Assembly: GCA_018883305.1 (NCBI GenBank)
Contig: VEQI01000170.1
Location: 1 to 7,238 of the forward strand
From: Limnohabitans sp.
GTDB lineage: Bacteria > Pseudomonadota > Gammaproteobacteria > Burkholderiales > Burkholderiaceae_C
Direction of reading: 5' to 3'
Length of the DNA stretch: 7,238 nt
The notes under the pieces were generated by a model. It worked only from the letters and a program-made list of their open reading frames with translations. It was not told where the DNA came from and made no database searches. The position numbers were made by a program, and so were the translations under genes. The number at the start of each line of letters is the position of its first letter. Within the stretch, counting starts at the first letter, position 1. Below are positions 1 through 6,138 of this stretch, in pieces.

Positions 1-246
1 AGCCAGCATCAGGCGCTCCAGCGCCTCGATCCAGATCTGGTAGTAGCTGCTGGACAGGTACAGGGCCGGCGGCAGGGACTCGCGTGCGCTGCGTGCTTGG
101 TCCAGGTTCCACTGACCACAACCGCCCATCAGCACGGTCAACCCCATGGCCTTGCGCTCCCAATCTGCGTGGAACACCGGCTCGTGGGGCTCCGGTTGCA
201 CCGGTCCAAAGCCTTGCAGGCCTCCCATGTCGTGAACGCCGTTCAT
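1..246 (-). CDS. nthB: nitrile hydratase beta subunit, N-terminal part (runs off left edge)
   Basis: This is the start of the beta subunit of nitrile hydratase, which with the alpha subunit hydrates nitriles to amides in the cytoplasm. I translated 82 codons by hand. The protein opens with MNGVHDMGGLQGFGPV, the classic N-terminal signature of the family, and later has YLSSSYYQIW (residues 63-72), also typical. Arg52 sits where family members have the conserved beta arginine that contacts the oxidised cysteines of the alpha subunit; this placement is by eye. The ATG (244-246) overlaps the nthA stop codon as ATGA, so translation is probably coupled. A G-rich stretch GGGGGTG lies a few bases upstream, inside nthA. 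The gene continues beyond base 1, so the C-terminal two thirds are not visible. No defect is seen in the visible part. Confidence 0.93.
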   Translation of the reverse strand, partial: MNGVHDMGGLQGFGPVQPEPHEPVFHADWERKAMGLTVLMGGCGQWNLDQARSARESLPPALYLSSSYYQIWIEALERLMLA

Positions 247-893
247 GCCTGCACCCCCGGTGCTCGCGCCAGTCCCGTGCCAATCATGCTGTCGCGCGTC
301 ACCAGTTCGGCCAGTTGCTCGCGGCTCCAGCCGTCGGTGCCAGCTGGCCGTAGGGGCAGCACCAGGTAGCGAACCTCGGCGGTGGAGTCCCACACCCGGA
401 TGCGCTGGTCAGGGGGCAACGTCACGCCAAAGTCGGCCAGCACGCCCCGTGGATCGATCACGGCTTTGCTGCGATAGGGCGCACTTTTGTACCAGACCGG
501 TGGCAAGCCCAGGACCGGCCAGGGGTAACAGCTACACAGGGTGCAGACCACCAGATTGTGTTGTTCTGGCGTGTTGGGCACCACCACCATGTGCTCGCCC
601 TGGCGGCCGCTGTAGCCCATGTCGGCGATCGCGGCGGTGCCGTCTTTCAGCAGCCAGTCTCGGTATGCCGGATCGTCCCAAGCCCTGGCCACGACGCGAG
701 CACCATTGTGAGGACCCACTTCTTTTTCATAGAGCTCGATGATGCGGTCGAGCGCGGCAGGCTCGATGTAACCTTTTTGCACCAACAGGGTCTGCAGGGC
801 GCGCACCCGCACGTCCATCTCGCCCAAATGGGAGTGATCATGGTCGTGACCGTGTCCGTGGGGATGTTCATGCGTGTGAGTGGATGTATGCAT
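243..893 (-). CDS. nthA: nitrile hydratase alpha subunit, cobalt type, with His-rich N-terminus
   Basis: Alpha subunit (216 aa) of nitrile hydratase, the metal-binding subunit; it hydrates nitriles to amides in the cytoplasm. The metal motif VCTLCSCYPWPVLGLPP starts at residue 116. Cys117, Cys120 and Cys122 with Ser121 are the ligand set, and Thr118 (CTLCSC rather than CSLCSC) marks the cobalt type. The C-terminal ELVTRDSMIGTGL is also typical. The first 22 residues hold ten histidines, spaced every second residue from 6 to 22; a shorter His-rich start is known from the Pseudomonas putida cobalt enzyme. I chose the ATG at 891-893. The frame stays open upstream through the yajC region, but that extension is antisense to yajC and unlike the family. 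No strong Shine-Dalgarno sequence precedes the ATG, so a nearby upstream TTG cannot be excluded. It overlaps nthB by four bases and diverges from yajC. Thiocyanate hydrolase gamma is a related alternative, made unlikely by the adjoining NthB. Confidence 0.95.
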   Translation of the reverse strand: MHTSTHTHEHPHGHGHDHDHSHLGEMDVRVRALQTLLVQKGYIEPAALDRIIELYEKEVGPHNGARVVARAWDDPAYRDWLLKDGTAAIADMGYSGRQGEHMVVVPNTPEQHNLVVCTLCSCYPWPVLGLPPVWYKSAPYRSKAVIDPRGVLADFGVTLPPDQRIRVWDSTAEVRYLVLPLRPAGTDGWSREQLAELVTRDSMIGTGLARAPGVQA

Positions 894-965
894 GGCCGCA
901 TGATAGGCCAACAGGGCGATCAGGGGGCCTAATACAATGGCGGGTTCGTCCCCTAGGAGATCCCT
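894..965. promoter_or_regulatory. divergent nthA / yajC intergenic region
   Basis: These 72 bases separate two divergent genes and must hold the 5' signals of both, unless one gene is read from further away. On the plus strand TACAAT (933-938) is one mismatch from the -10 consensus but has no good -35 box at the right distance. On the minus strand TATCAT (900-905) is also one mismatch from consensus, again with a poor -35. A clear Shine-Dalgarno sequence AGGAGA (955-960) serves yajC. The promoter assignments are tentative. Confidence 0.35.
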
Positions 966-1295
966 GTGTTCATTTCTTCCGCCATCGCCCAAACCGCTCC
1001 CGCTGCCGCAGGAGGGGATGTGGGTTCCTCGCTCATGAGCATGTTGCCCCTGGTGCTGATGTTCGTGGTGCTGTACTTCGTCATGATCCGCCCCCAGATG
1101 AAGCGCCAGAAAGAGCACCGGGCCATGATCGACGCCCTGGCCAAAGGCGACGAAGTGGCCACCGCCGGTGGACTGCTGGGTAAGGTCACCAAGCTGGGCG
1201 ACAGCCACCTGAGCGTGGAAATCGCCACCGGCGTGGAAGTTCAGATGCAGCGCAATGCCGTGGTGCAAGTGCTGCCCAAAGGCACGATCAAGTGA
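966..1295 (+). CDS. yajC: Sec translocon accessory protein YajC
   Basis: YajC (109 aa) is a small single-span inner-membrane protein that forms a complex with SecD and SecF and associates with SecYEG during protein export. Residues 24-41 form the membrane helix. It is followed by the family motif YFVMIRPQMKRQKEH (from residue 37), and then the cytoplasmic domain with GDEVATAGGLLGKV (61-74) and the closing VVQVLPKGTIK. The length matches the usual 100-115 residues. The start is GTG at 966-968, five bases after AGGAGA (955-960); no in-frame ATG gives a complete membrane segment. It heads the yajC-secD-secF cluster. In many proteobacteria tgt precedes yajC; here the upstream neighbour is a divergent nitrile hydratase operon. 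The stop codon overlaps an ATG (TGATG) that opens a short downstream reading frame. Confidence 0.95.
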   Translation: MFISSAIAQTAPAAAGGDVGSSLMSMLPLVLMFVVLYFVMIRPQMKRQKEHRAMIDALAKGDEVATAGGLLGKVTKLGDSHLSVEIATGVEVQMQRNAVVQVLPKGTIK

Positions 1296-1360
1296 TGGTG
1301 TTCGGCGCCGTCGTCACGGCGCCGCCCGGTTGCCCGCGGGTGACCGTTGAACGGGGCTGA
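1295..1360 (+). other. short reading frame in the yajC-secD gap, possible leader peptide
   Basis: An ATG overlapping the yajC stop codon (TGATG, 1293-1297) opens a 21-codon frame, MVFGAVVTAPPGCPRVTVERG. Its stop is 36 bases before secD. The AAAGG at 1278-1282 is a distant, weak Shine-Dalgarno candidate, so translation would depend on reinitiation by ribosomes leaving yajC. Two hairpins lie within it or at its end. There is no signal sequence or membrane segment. I recognise no family. It may be chance, or a coupling or attenuation leader. Confidence 0.2.
1303..1324 (+). other. hairpin in the yajC-secD gap (first)
   Basis: A perfect 9-base-pair stem, CGGCGCCGT (1303-1311) with ACGGCGCCG (1316-1324), closed by a four-base loop CGTC. 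It lies just after yajC. No run of T follows, so it is not a standard intrinsic terminator; it could stabilise or mark a processed yajC 3' end, or attenuate transcription. Confidence 0.5.
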
Positions 1361-1369
1361 CAGGCCCCG
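1352..1369 (+). other. hairpin in the yajC-secD gap (second)
   Basis: A perfect 6-base-pair stem, CGGGGC (1352-1357) with GCCCCG (1364-1369), with loop TGACAG; it contains the stop codon of the 21-codon short frame. No T run follows. A smaller alternative stem, CCGT (1344-1347) with ACGG (1351-1354), would exclude it. Downstream, CCTG (1374-1377) could pair weakly with CAGG (1386-1389), which covers the secD Shine-Dalgarno sequence. The stems are seen; a regulatory role is inference. Confidence 0.4.
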
Positions 1370-1396
1370 GTCCCCTGACGTCTTGCAGGACTCGAC

Positions 1397-3292
1397 ATGA
1401 ACCGTTATCCGGTCTGGAAATACGCGATCATTTTGATCGCCTTGCTGGTGGGCAGCCTCTACACGCTGCCCAATTTCTTTGGTGAAGCGCCTGCCGTGCA
1501 GGTCTCCCCGGCCAAACCCACGGCCAAGGTGGACGCCGCCGTACAGGCGCGCGTCGAGGAGGCCTTGCGTGGCGCCGGCGTCAGCCCCGGGCTGGTGCAA
1601 CTGGAGGGCAACTCCCTCAAAGTGCGCTTTGACACCCCCGACCAGCAACTCAAGGCCAAGGACGCCATCCAGCGCGCCCTGGCCCCCACCCCGGATGACG
1701 CCCCGTTTGTGGTCGCCCTCAATCTGTTGTCCCGTTCACCACAGTGGCTGAGCGCGCTCAACGCAGCCCCGATGTATCTGGGTCTGGACTTGCGCGGGGG
1801 TGTGCACTTCATGTTGCAGGTGGACATGCCCTCGGCCCTGACCAAGAAAGCCGAATCACTCACGGGCGACTTGCGCTCGGCGCTGCGCGAGAAAAACCTG
1901 CGCCATGCCGGCATCAGCCGCAACGGCCAAACCATCGAGGTGCGTTTTCGTGAGACGGCAGCGGCCGAAGCGGCCCAGCGCCTGATCCAGGACCAGTTCC
2001 CCGACCTGATCACCACCACCTCACCCGATGGCGCAGACGTCAAGTTGAGCGCCAGCCTCAAGCCTGAAGCCGGACGCAAGGTGCAGGAGCAGGCGCTCAA
2101 GCAAAACATCACCACACTGCACAACCGGATCAACGAACTGGGCGTGGCCGAACCGGTGATTCAGCAGCAAGGACTGGATCGCATCGTGGTGCAGCTGCCT
2201 GGCGTGCAAGACACCGCCAAGGCCAAAGACATTCTGGGCCGAACCGCCACGCTGGAAATCCGCATGGTGGAAGACAGCAGCGAGGCGCGCGCCGCCGAGA
2301 TGGGGTCGGGTCCGGTGCCCTTCGGCACGGAGCGGTACCTGGAGCGCAACGGCCAGGCCGTGATCGTCAAGAAGCAGGTCATTCTCACTGGCGAAAACCT
2401 CACCGATGCCCAACCCGGCTTTGACAATCAGACTCAGGAAGCCGCCGTGCATCTGACGCTGGACGCCAAGGGCGCGCGCATCTTCCGCGACGTCACCCGC
2501 GAGAGCGTGGGCAAGCGCATGGCCATTCTGCTGTTTGAAAAAGGCAAGGGTGAAGTGGTCACCGCCCCTGTGATCCGCAGCGAGATCGGCGGCGGTCGGG
2601 TGCAGATCTCGGGCCGCATGAGCACCGTGGAAGCCAACGATGTGGCTCTGCTGCTGCGCGCCGGCTCACTGGCTGCTCCGATGGAAATCATCGAGGAGCG
2701 AACCATCGGCCCCAGCCTGGGTGCCGAGAACATTGCCAAGGGCTTCAACAGCGTCACCTGGGGCTTTGCCGCCGTGGCGGTGTTCATGTGCGTGTACTAC
2801 ATGCTGTTCGGCCTGTTCTCCAGCATCGCGCTGGGCGTGAACCTGTTGCTGTTGGTGGCGGTGCTGTCCATGCTGCAGGCCACGCTCACGCTGCCGGGCA
2901 TGGCCGCCATGGCGCTGGTGCTGGGCATGGCGATTGACGCCAACGTGCTGATCAATGAACGCGTGCGCGAGGAGCTGCGCAATGGCTCGTCGCCGCAATC
3001 GGCCATCCATGCCGGCTATGAGCGCGCCTGGGCCACGATTCTGGATTCCAACGTCACCACCCTGATTGCCGGTCTGGCCTTGCTGGCCTTTGGCTCAGGA
3101 CCGGTGCGTGGTTTTGCGGTGGTGCATTGCCTGGGCATTTTGACCAGCATGTTCTCGGCGGTGTTTTTCTCGCGTGGGTTGGTCAACCTTTGGTATGGAC
3201 GGCAAAAACGTTTGTCCGGCGTGTCCATTGGCACGGTGTGGCGCCCCGGCGCCAGTGCCTCTGGCACGGACAACCCGCCCACGACGTCCTGA
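1397..3292 (+). CDS. secD: protein translocase subunit SecD
   Basis: SecD (631 aa) pairs with SecF in the inner membrane and uses the proton gradient to pull exported proteins through at the periplasmic side of SecYEG. Order of parts: membrane helix 1 (about 9-27), a large periplasmic region, then five further helices (about 453-595). The family signature YLGLDLRGGVHF starts at 127, ending the variable head. NRINELGVAEPVIQQQGLDR (243-262) belongs to the P1 base, and RAGSLAAPMEIIEERTIGPSLG (421-442) precedes the membrane domain. GMAIDANVLINERVREE (510-526) holds Asp514, matching the proton-relay aspartate of the family (Asp519 in E. coli, by eye). The length is slightly above E. coli SecD, normal for betaproteobacteria. 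AGGA (1387-1390) sits six bases before the ATG. The 101-base gap after yajC holds hairpins. Its stop codon again overlaps an ATG (TGATG). The tail after residue 601 is Ser/Thr/Pro-rich. Confidence 0.98.
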   Translation: MNRYPVWKYAIILIALLVGSLYTLPNFFGEAPAVQVSPAKPTAKVDAAVQARVEEALRGAGVSPGLVQLEGNSLKVRFDTPDQQLKAKDAIQRALAPTPDDAPFVVALNLLSRSPQWLSALNAAPMYLGLDLRGGVHFMLQVDMPSALTKKAESLTGDLRSALREKNLRHAGISRNGQTIEVRFRETAAAEAAQRLIQDQFPDLITTTSPDGADVKLSASLKPEAGRKVQEQALKQNITTLHNRINELGVAEPVIQQQGLDRIVVQLPGVQDTAKAKDILGRTATLEIRMVEDSSEARAAEMGSGPVPFGTERYLERNGQAVIVKKQVILTGENLTDAQPGFDNQTQEAAVHLTLDAKGARIFRDVTRESVGKRMAILLFEKGKGEVVTAPVIRSEIGGGRVQISGRMSTVEANDVALLLRAGSLAAPMEIIEERTIGPSLGAENIAKGFNSVTWGFAAVAVFMCVYYMLFGLFSSIALGVNLLLLVAVLSMLQATLTLPGMAAMALVLGMAIDANVLINERVREELRNGSSPQSAIHAGYERAWATILDSNVTTLIAGLALLAFGSGPVRGFAVVHCLGILTSMFSAVFFSRGLVNLWYGRQKRLSGVSIGTVWRPGASASGTDNPPTTS

Positions 3293-3345
3293 TGATTTGT
3301 CCGCTCGTCCTGTCCGCTCATTCCCACGGCATCACACCGACCTAA
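3292..3345 (+). other. short reading frame in the secD-secF gap
   Basis: An ATG overlapping the secD stop codon (TGATG, 3290-3294) opens a 17-codon frame, MICPLVLSAHSHGITPT, ending 21 bases before secF. No Shine-Dalgarno sequence is visible, so translation would require reinitiation. It has the same layout as the frame after yajC but no sequence similarity to it. It may be chance, or may relay ribosomes toward secF. Confidence 0.15.
3298..3319 (+). repeat. 9-base direct repeat in the secD-secF gap
   Basis: TGTCCGCTC occurs at 3298-3306 and again at 3311-3319, a 13-base period, separated by GTCC. It is probably a small local duplication. No function can be assigned; it falls inside the 17-codon short frame. 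Confidence 0.4.
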
Positions 3346-3366
3346 CGCCGATCGAAAGTCCTCATC

Positions 3367-4317
3367 ATGGAATTCTTCAAGATCCGTCGCGACATCCCCT
3401 TCATGCGCCATGCGCTGGTGTTCAACGCCGTCTCGTTGATCACCTTCCTGGCGGCCGTGTTCTTTTTGTTCTCACGCGGCTTGCATCTGTCGGTGGAGTT
3501 CACCGGTGGCACGCTGATGGAAGTGGCCTACAGCCAACCGGCCGATCTGACACAGGCCCGCAACGCCATCGCCGCCCTGGGCTACGCCGATGTGCAGGTG
3601 CAAAACTTCGGCACCGCGCGCGATGTGCTGATCCGCTTGCCTGCCGTCAAGGGCGTGAGCTCGGCACAGCAAAGTGAGAAAGTGCTGACCGCCCTCAAGC
3701 AGGCCGATGCCAGCGCCGAGTTGCGCCGGACCGAGTTTGTCGGGCCACAAGTGGGCGATGAGCTGGCTGCCGATGGCCTGAAGGCGCTGGCCTTTGTGGT
3801 GGTGGGCATCATGATCTACCTGGCCTTCCGCTTCGAGTGGAAGTTTGCATTGGCAGCCATCATCGCCAACCTGCACGACGTCATCATCATCCTGGGCTTT
3901 TTTGCCTTCTTCCAGTGGGAGTTCTCACTGCCCGTGTTGGCCGCTGTGCTGGCCGTGCTGGGCTACTCGGTGAACGAATCGGTGGTGATCTTTGACCGGA
4001 TTCGCGAGAACTTCCGTCGCTTTCGCAAGATGGACACGGTGGGCATCATTGACAACGCCATCACCTCCACCATCAGCCGCACCATCATCACCCACGGCTG
4101 CACGCAGCTGATGGTGCTCTCGATGCTGTTGTTTGGCGGGGCCACGCTGCATTACTTCGCGCTGGCGCTCACCATTGGCATTCTGTTTGGCATTTATTCC
4201 TCGGTCTTTGTGGCGGCAGCCATCGCGATGTGGCTGGGCATTCGCCGCGAGGATTTGGTCAAGAGCGTGAAGAAGGAAGGCGATCCGGACGATCCAAACG
4301 CCGGCGCCGTGGTCTGA
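3367..4317 (+). CDS. secF: protein translocase subunit SecF
   Basis: SecF (316 aa) is the partner of SecD in the proton-driven inner-membrane complex that helps export through SecYEG. The start MEFFKIRRDIPFMRH leads into membrane helix 1 (about 15-36). LSVEFTGGTLMEV (41-53) is the first family signature, here with Glu44 where many SecF proteins have Asp. EFVGPQVGDEL (123-133) ends the periplasmic domain. Five more helices follow from about 138 to 290. ANLHDVIII (167-175) and YSVNESVVIFDRIRENFR (200-217) are the conserved membrane motifs; Asp171, Asp210 and Arg211 are the charged residues to note. SRTIITHGCTQLMV (237-250) is typical. The length matches the family. The Shine-Dalgarno sequence is weak (GAAAG near 3353-3357), consistent with coupling to secD across the 74-base gap. 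It is the last gene of the operon and converges on smg. Confidence 0.98.
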   Translation: MEFFKIRRDIPFMRHALVFNAVSLITFLAAVFFLFSRGLHLSVEFTGGTLMEVAYSQPADLTQARNAIAALGYADVQVQNFGTARDVLIRLPAVKGVSSAQQSEKVLTALKQADASAELRRTEFVGPQVGDELAADGLKALAFVVVGIMIYLAFRFEWKFALAAIIANLHDVIIILGFFAFFQWEFSLPVLAAVLAVLGYSVNESVVIFDRIRENFRRFRKMDTVGIIDNAITSTISRTIITHGCTQLMVLSMLLFGGATLHYFALALTIGILFGIYSSVFVAAAIAMWLGIRREDLVKSVKKEGDPDDPNAGAVV

Positions 4318-4335
4318 ACAGACGCGGGACGTAGG

Positions 4336-4356
4336 CCGTGGCTCAGAACGCCACGG
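4336..4356. terminator. hairpin between convergent secF and smg
   Basis: A perfect 7-base-pair stem, CCGTGGC (4336-4342) with GCCACGG (4350-4356), loop TCAGAAC, lies 18 bases after secF and 26 bases beyond the smg stop codon. The position suits a shared 3' end for the two convergent genes. No T tract follows on either strand, so it is not a canonical intrinsic terminator; it may act with Rho or as a 3'-end stabiliser. Confidence 0.4.
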
Positions 4357-4382
4357 CAGGCGTGAAGTGGTTCGGGTCAGGC

Positions 4383-4874
4383 TCAGTGGGCGACGCGGTC
4401 CGCGTCGTCGCACAACTCATCGAGCACCAGTGCATCAGGCTCGATGCCAGCGCTCCAGTAGGTCATCAGCACGATGATTTTGAGGTCATCCAGTGACACC
4501 GGGTGCTGCGGCACCGCCATGGCCCGGTCCAGCACCACTTCCCGCAGGTGCGCGGGCAACACCCCGGCCGATTCCAGAAAACTCACGAATCCCAGGCACT
4601 GGGCGCCCAGTCGATCCTGTTCCTGAACCGAGTACACCCGCAGGCTATGGGCCGACGGCGCACGCAGTTCCGGCGTTTCAGGGGCAGGTTGGGAGATGTC
4701 AATCAGCTGGGTATCGTGCGAGGCCCGTTGCAGACCTTCCAGCCATTGCAAGGCCTGGTCGATTTCTTCCTGCTCAAAACCGGCGGCACTGAGCTTTCGG
4801 CCCAAATGCTGAATTTCAGGACAAGCGTCCCCGCGCCAGTAGTTTTCGTACACGTAGACGAGCACATCGAACAT
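4383..4874 (-). CDS. smg: Smg family protein (DUF494)
   Basis: Smg (163 aa) belongs to the DUF494 family, found next to dprA in many proteobacteria; its biochemical role is not established. The start MFDVLVYVYENYWRGDACPE is typical. GFEQEEIDQALQWLEGL (32-48) is the conserved helical segment after it, and the C-terminal half (about 92-155), with LDDLKIIVLMTYWSAG, is also characteristic. No membrane helix or signal peptide is visible, so it is likely cytoplasmic. It lies 106 bases beyond the dprA stop codon on the same strand and converges on secF. A likely promoter sits directly before the ATG (see the separate entry), and no good Shine-Dalgarno sequence is present, so it may be read from a leaderless or nearly leaderless mRNA as well as from dprA. 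The function must not be over-read from the name. Confidence 0.93.
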   Translation of the reverse strand: MFDVLVYVYENYWRGDACPEIQHLGRKLSAAGFEQEEIDQALQWLEGLQRASHDTQLIDISQPAPETPELRAPSAHSLRVYSVQEQDRLGAQCLGFVSFLESAGVLPAHLREVVLDRAMAVPQHPVSLDDLKIIVLMTYWSAGIEPDALVLDELCDDADRVAH

Positions 4875-4880
4875 GGCCCC

Positions 4881-4911
4881 AATATAACCGGTTTTTGCGT
4901 CATGTCGTCAA
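4881..4911 (-). promoter_or_regulatory. predicted smg promoter, leaderless layout
   Basis: On the minus strand TTGACG (4906-4911) is one mismatch from the -35 consensus, and TATATT (4881-4886) is one mismatch from the -10 consensus. They are 19 bases apart, slightly longer than ideal. The start of transcription would fall around 4873-4875, at the A of the smg ATG. No Shine-Dalgarno sequence is visible, which fits. It is a sequence prediction only. Confidence 0.45.
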
Positions 4912-4935
4912 GCGCCAGCGCCTCGTCCCGCGTGG

Positions 4936-4952
4936 CCCCTCGCACACAGGGG
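4936..4952 (-). other. hairpin between dprA and smg
   Basis: CCCCT (4936-4940) pairs with AGGGG (4948-4952) around a 7-base loop, downstream of dprA and upstream of the predicted smg promoter. The stem is only five pairs and no T run follows, so a terminator role for dprA is weakly supported. Confidence 0.2.
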
Positions 4953-4980
4953 GTACCGACAGCTTCTTGTGTCCGCACCA

Positions 4981-6138
4981 TCACCGCACTCGTTGAAAGC
5001 GCCCACCGGGCAAACGCTCGATCCAGCCACCCAGCTCCAGCGCCAACAAGCCCGCCAGAACCTGAGCCGTTTCCTGTTGAATGCGTCGGCATAAGGTTTC
5101 CAACGGTGCGGGATCCAACCCCAACGCGTCCCAGATATCGCGGTGTTCATCCGGTGGAACGGTCTGGCTGAACGTCGGCGTCAAGGGGGGCGAAGCCTTC
5201 AGGTCCGCCTTTGGCGGGATCGTGAGCCAAGGATCGCGCAACTCGACCAGAATGTCCTCGATCGCCTCCACCAGCTTGGCCCCTTGTTTGATGAGCGCAT
5301 GGCAGCCTCGCGACTGCGTGGCGTGAATCGATCCAGGCACAGCCATCACATCACGGCCCTGTTCCAGGGCCTGATGCGCCGTGATCAAAGAGCCCGATCG
5401 CAGGCTGGCTTCCACTACCAGCGTGGCCCGGCTCAGGCCTGCAATGATGCGGTTGCGCCGGGGAAAGTTGGCCGCCAATGGCGCCGTCCCCGGAAAATAC
5501 TCGCTCAGCAACATACCACGGCTGGCGATCTCGTCAGCCAGCAACCGATGCTGCGCCGGGTAAGTCTGGTCCAGCCCCGTGCCCACCACCGCCACCGTGC
5601 TGCAAGCTTGTCGCGCCGCCAAAGCGCCCTGGTGCGCGGCACCATCGATGCCCAGCGCCAGACCGGAGACCACACACCAGCCACGCTCGGCCAGCGTGCG
5701 GGAAAAGTCACGCGCGTTGTCCTGGCCTTGCCGGGTGGCATGCCGGCTGCCCACCACTGCCACGGCCTGGGTGGGCACGGGCTGACACTGGCCGCGCACA
5801 AACAGGCACAAGGGCGGATCCGCAATGTCACGCAAGGCCGTGGGGTAGTCCGGGTGATCGGGCGTCCACAGCGCATGCTGCTCGCCAGGGCGGGGCGATG
5901 CGAGCCAGTCGGCGATGGCATCACAGGTTTGCCGCCAATCGCCCGACGCCTGCCCCGACAGGCTTTTCTCCAGGCCGGGCAGGCCCTGAACCGCACCCTC
6001 CCGAATACAAGACACGGCCGCCGCCGCCGAACCCGTGTGCGCCACCCACTGGCGCGCTGTGCGTGGTCCCACGCCGGGTGTGAGTTGCAAGCGGACCCAG
6101 GGTTCCCAGGCCGTGGTGGGGGTTGCGATTGATGTCAT
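4981..6138 (-). CDS. dprA: DNA-processing protein DprA (DNA protecting protein)
   Basis: DprA (385 aa) binds incoming single-stranded DNA in natural transformation, protects it and loads RecA; many non-competent bacteria keep it too. Order of parts: an N-terminal helical region with LQLTPGVGPRTARQ (17-30), a Rossmann-fold core (about 90-300), and a C-terminal winged-helix domain (about 330-385) ending ELGGWIERLPGGRFQRVR. Core motifs: VAVVGSR (126-132), VVSGLALGIDGAAHQGALA (156-174), FPRRNRIIAGLS (225-236), LRSGSLITA (246-254) and VPGSIHATQSRGCHALI (277-293). The length matches betaproteobacterial members. I chose the ATG at 6136-6138 because the near-perfect Shine-Dalgarno AGGAGGT (6143-6149) lies four bases before it; an in-frame ATG 29 codons further upstream lacks such support. 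It diverges from def and is followed by smg. An open frame on the opposite strand (5143-6132) is a GC-rich shadow. Confidence 0.97.
   Translation of the reverse strand: MTSIATPTTAWEPWVRLQLTPGVGPRTARQWVAHTGSAAAAVSCIREGAVQGLPGLEKSLSGQASGDWRQTCDAIADWLASPRPGEQHALWTPDHPDYPTALRDIADPPLCLFVRGQCQPVPTQAVAVVGSRHATRQGQDNARDFSRTLAERGWCVVSGLALGIDGAAHQGALAARQACSTVAVVGTGLDQTYPAQHRLLADEIASRGMLLSEYFPGTAPLAANFPRRNRIIAGLSRATLVVEASLRSGSLITAHQALEQGRDVMAVPGSIHATQSRGCHALIKQGAKLVEAIEDILVELRDPWLTIPPKADLKASPPLTPTFSQTVPPDEHRDIWDALGLDPAPLETLCRRIQQETAQVLAGLLALELGGWIERLPGGRFQRVR

Noticed and set aside
894..1268. An open minus-strand frame continuing nthA upstream by 125 codons.
   Set aside because: It is antisense to yajC, unlike any nitrile hydratase N-terminus, and is best explained as a GC-rich shadow. 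The family start fits the ATG at 891-893.
1459..2133. A 224-codon minus-strand open frame inside secD.
   Set aside because: secD is intact on the other strand with all motifs. The frame is Arg/Ser-rich and has no recognisable features.
4703..5092. A frameshifted C-terminal extension of DprA.
   Set aside because: DprA ends with its normal winged-helix tail (ERLPGGRFQRVR) at 4981, so no frameshift is needed.
4503..5171. A 222-codon plus-strand open frame across smg and the start of the dprA 3' end.
   Set aside because: It runs antisense through two recognised genes, has no ribosome binding site that I can see and no family resemblance.
5143..6132. A 329-codon plus-strand open frame opposite dprA.
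   Set aside because: dprA has full-length family motifs and a strong ribosome binding site. The opposite frame is rich in Arg, Gln and His with no recognisable domain, as expected for a complement of GC-rich coding DNA.
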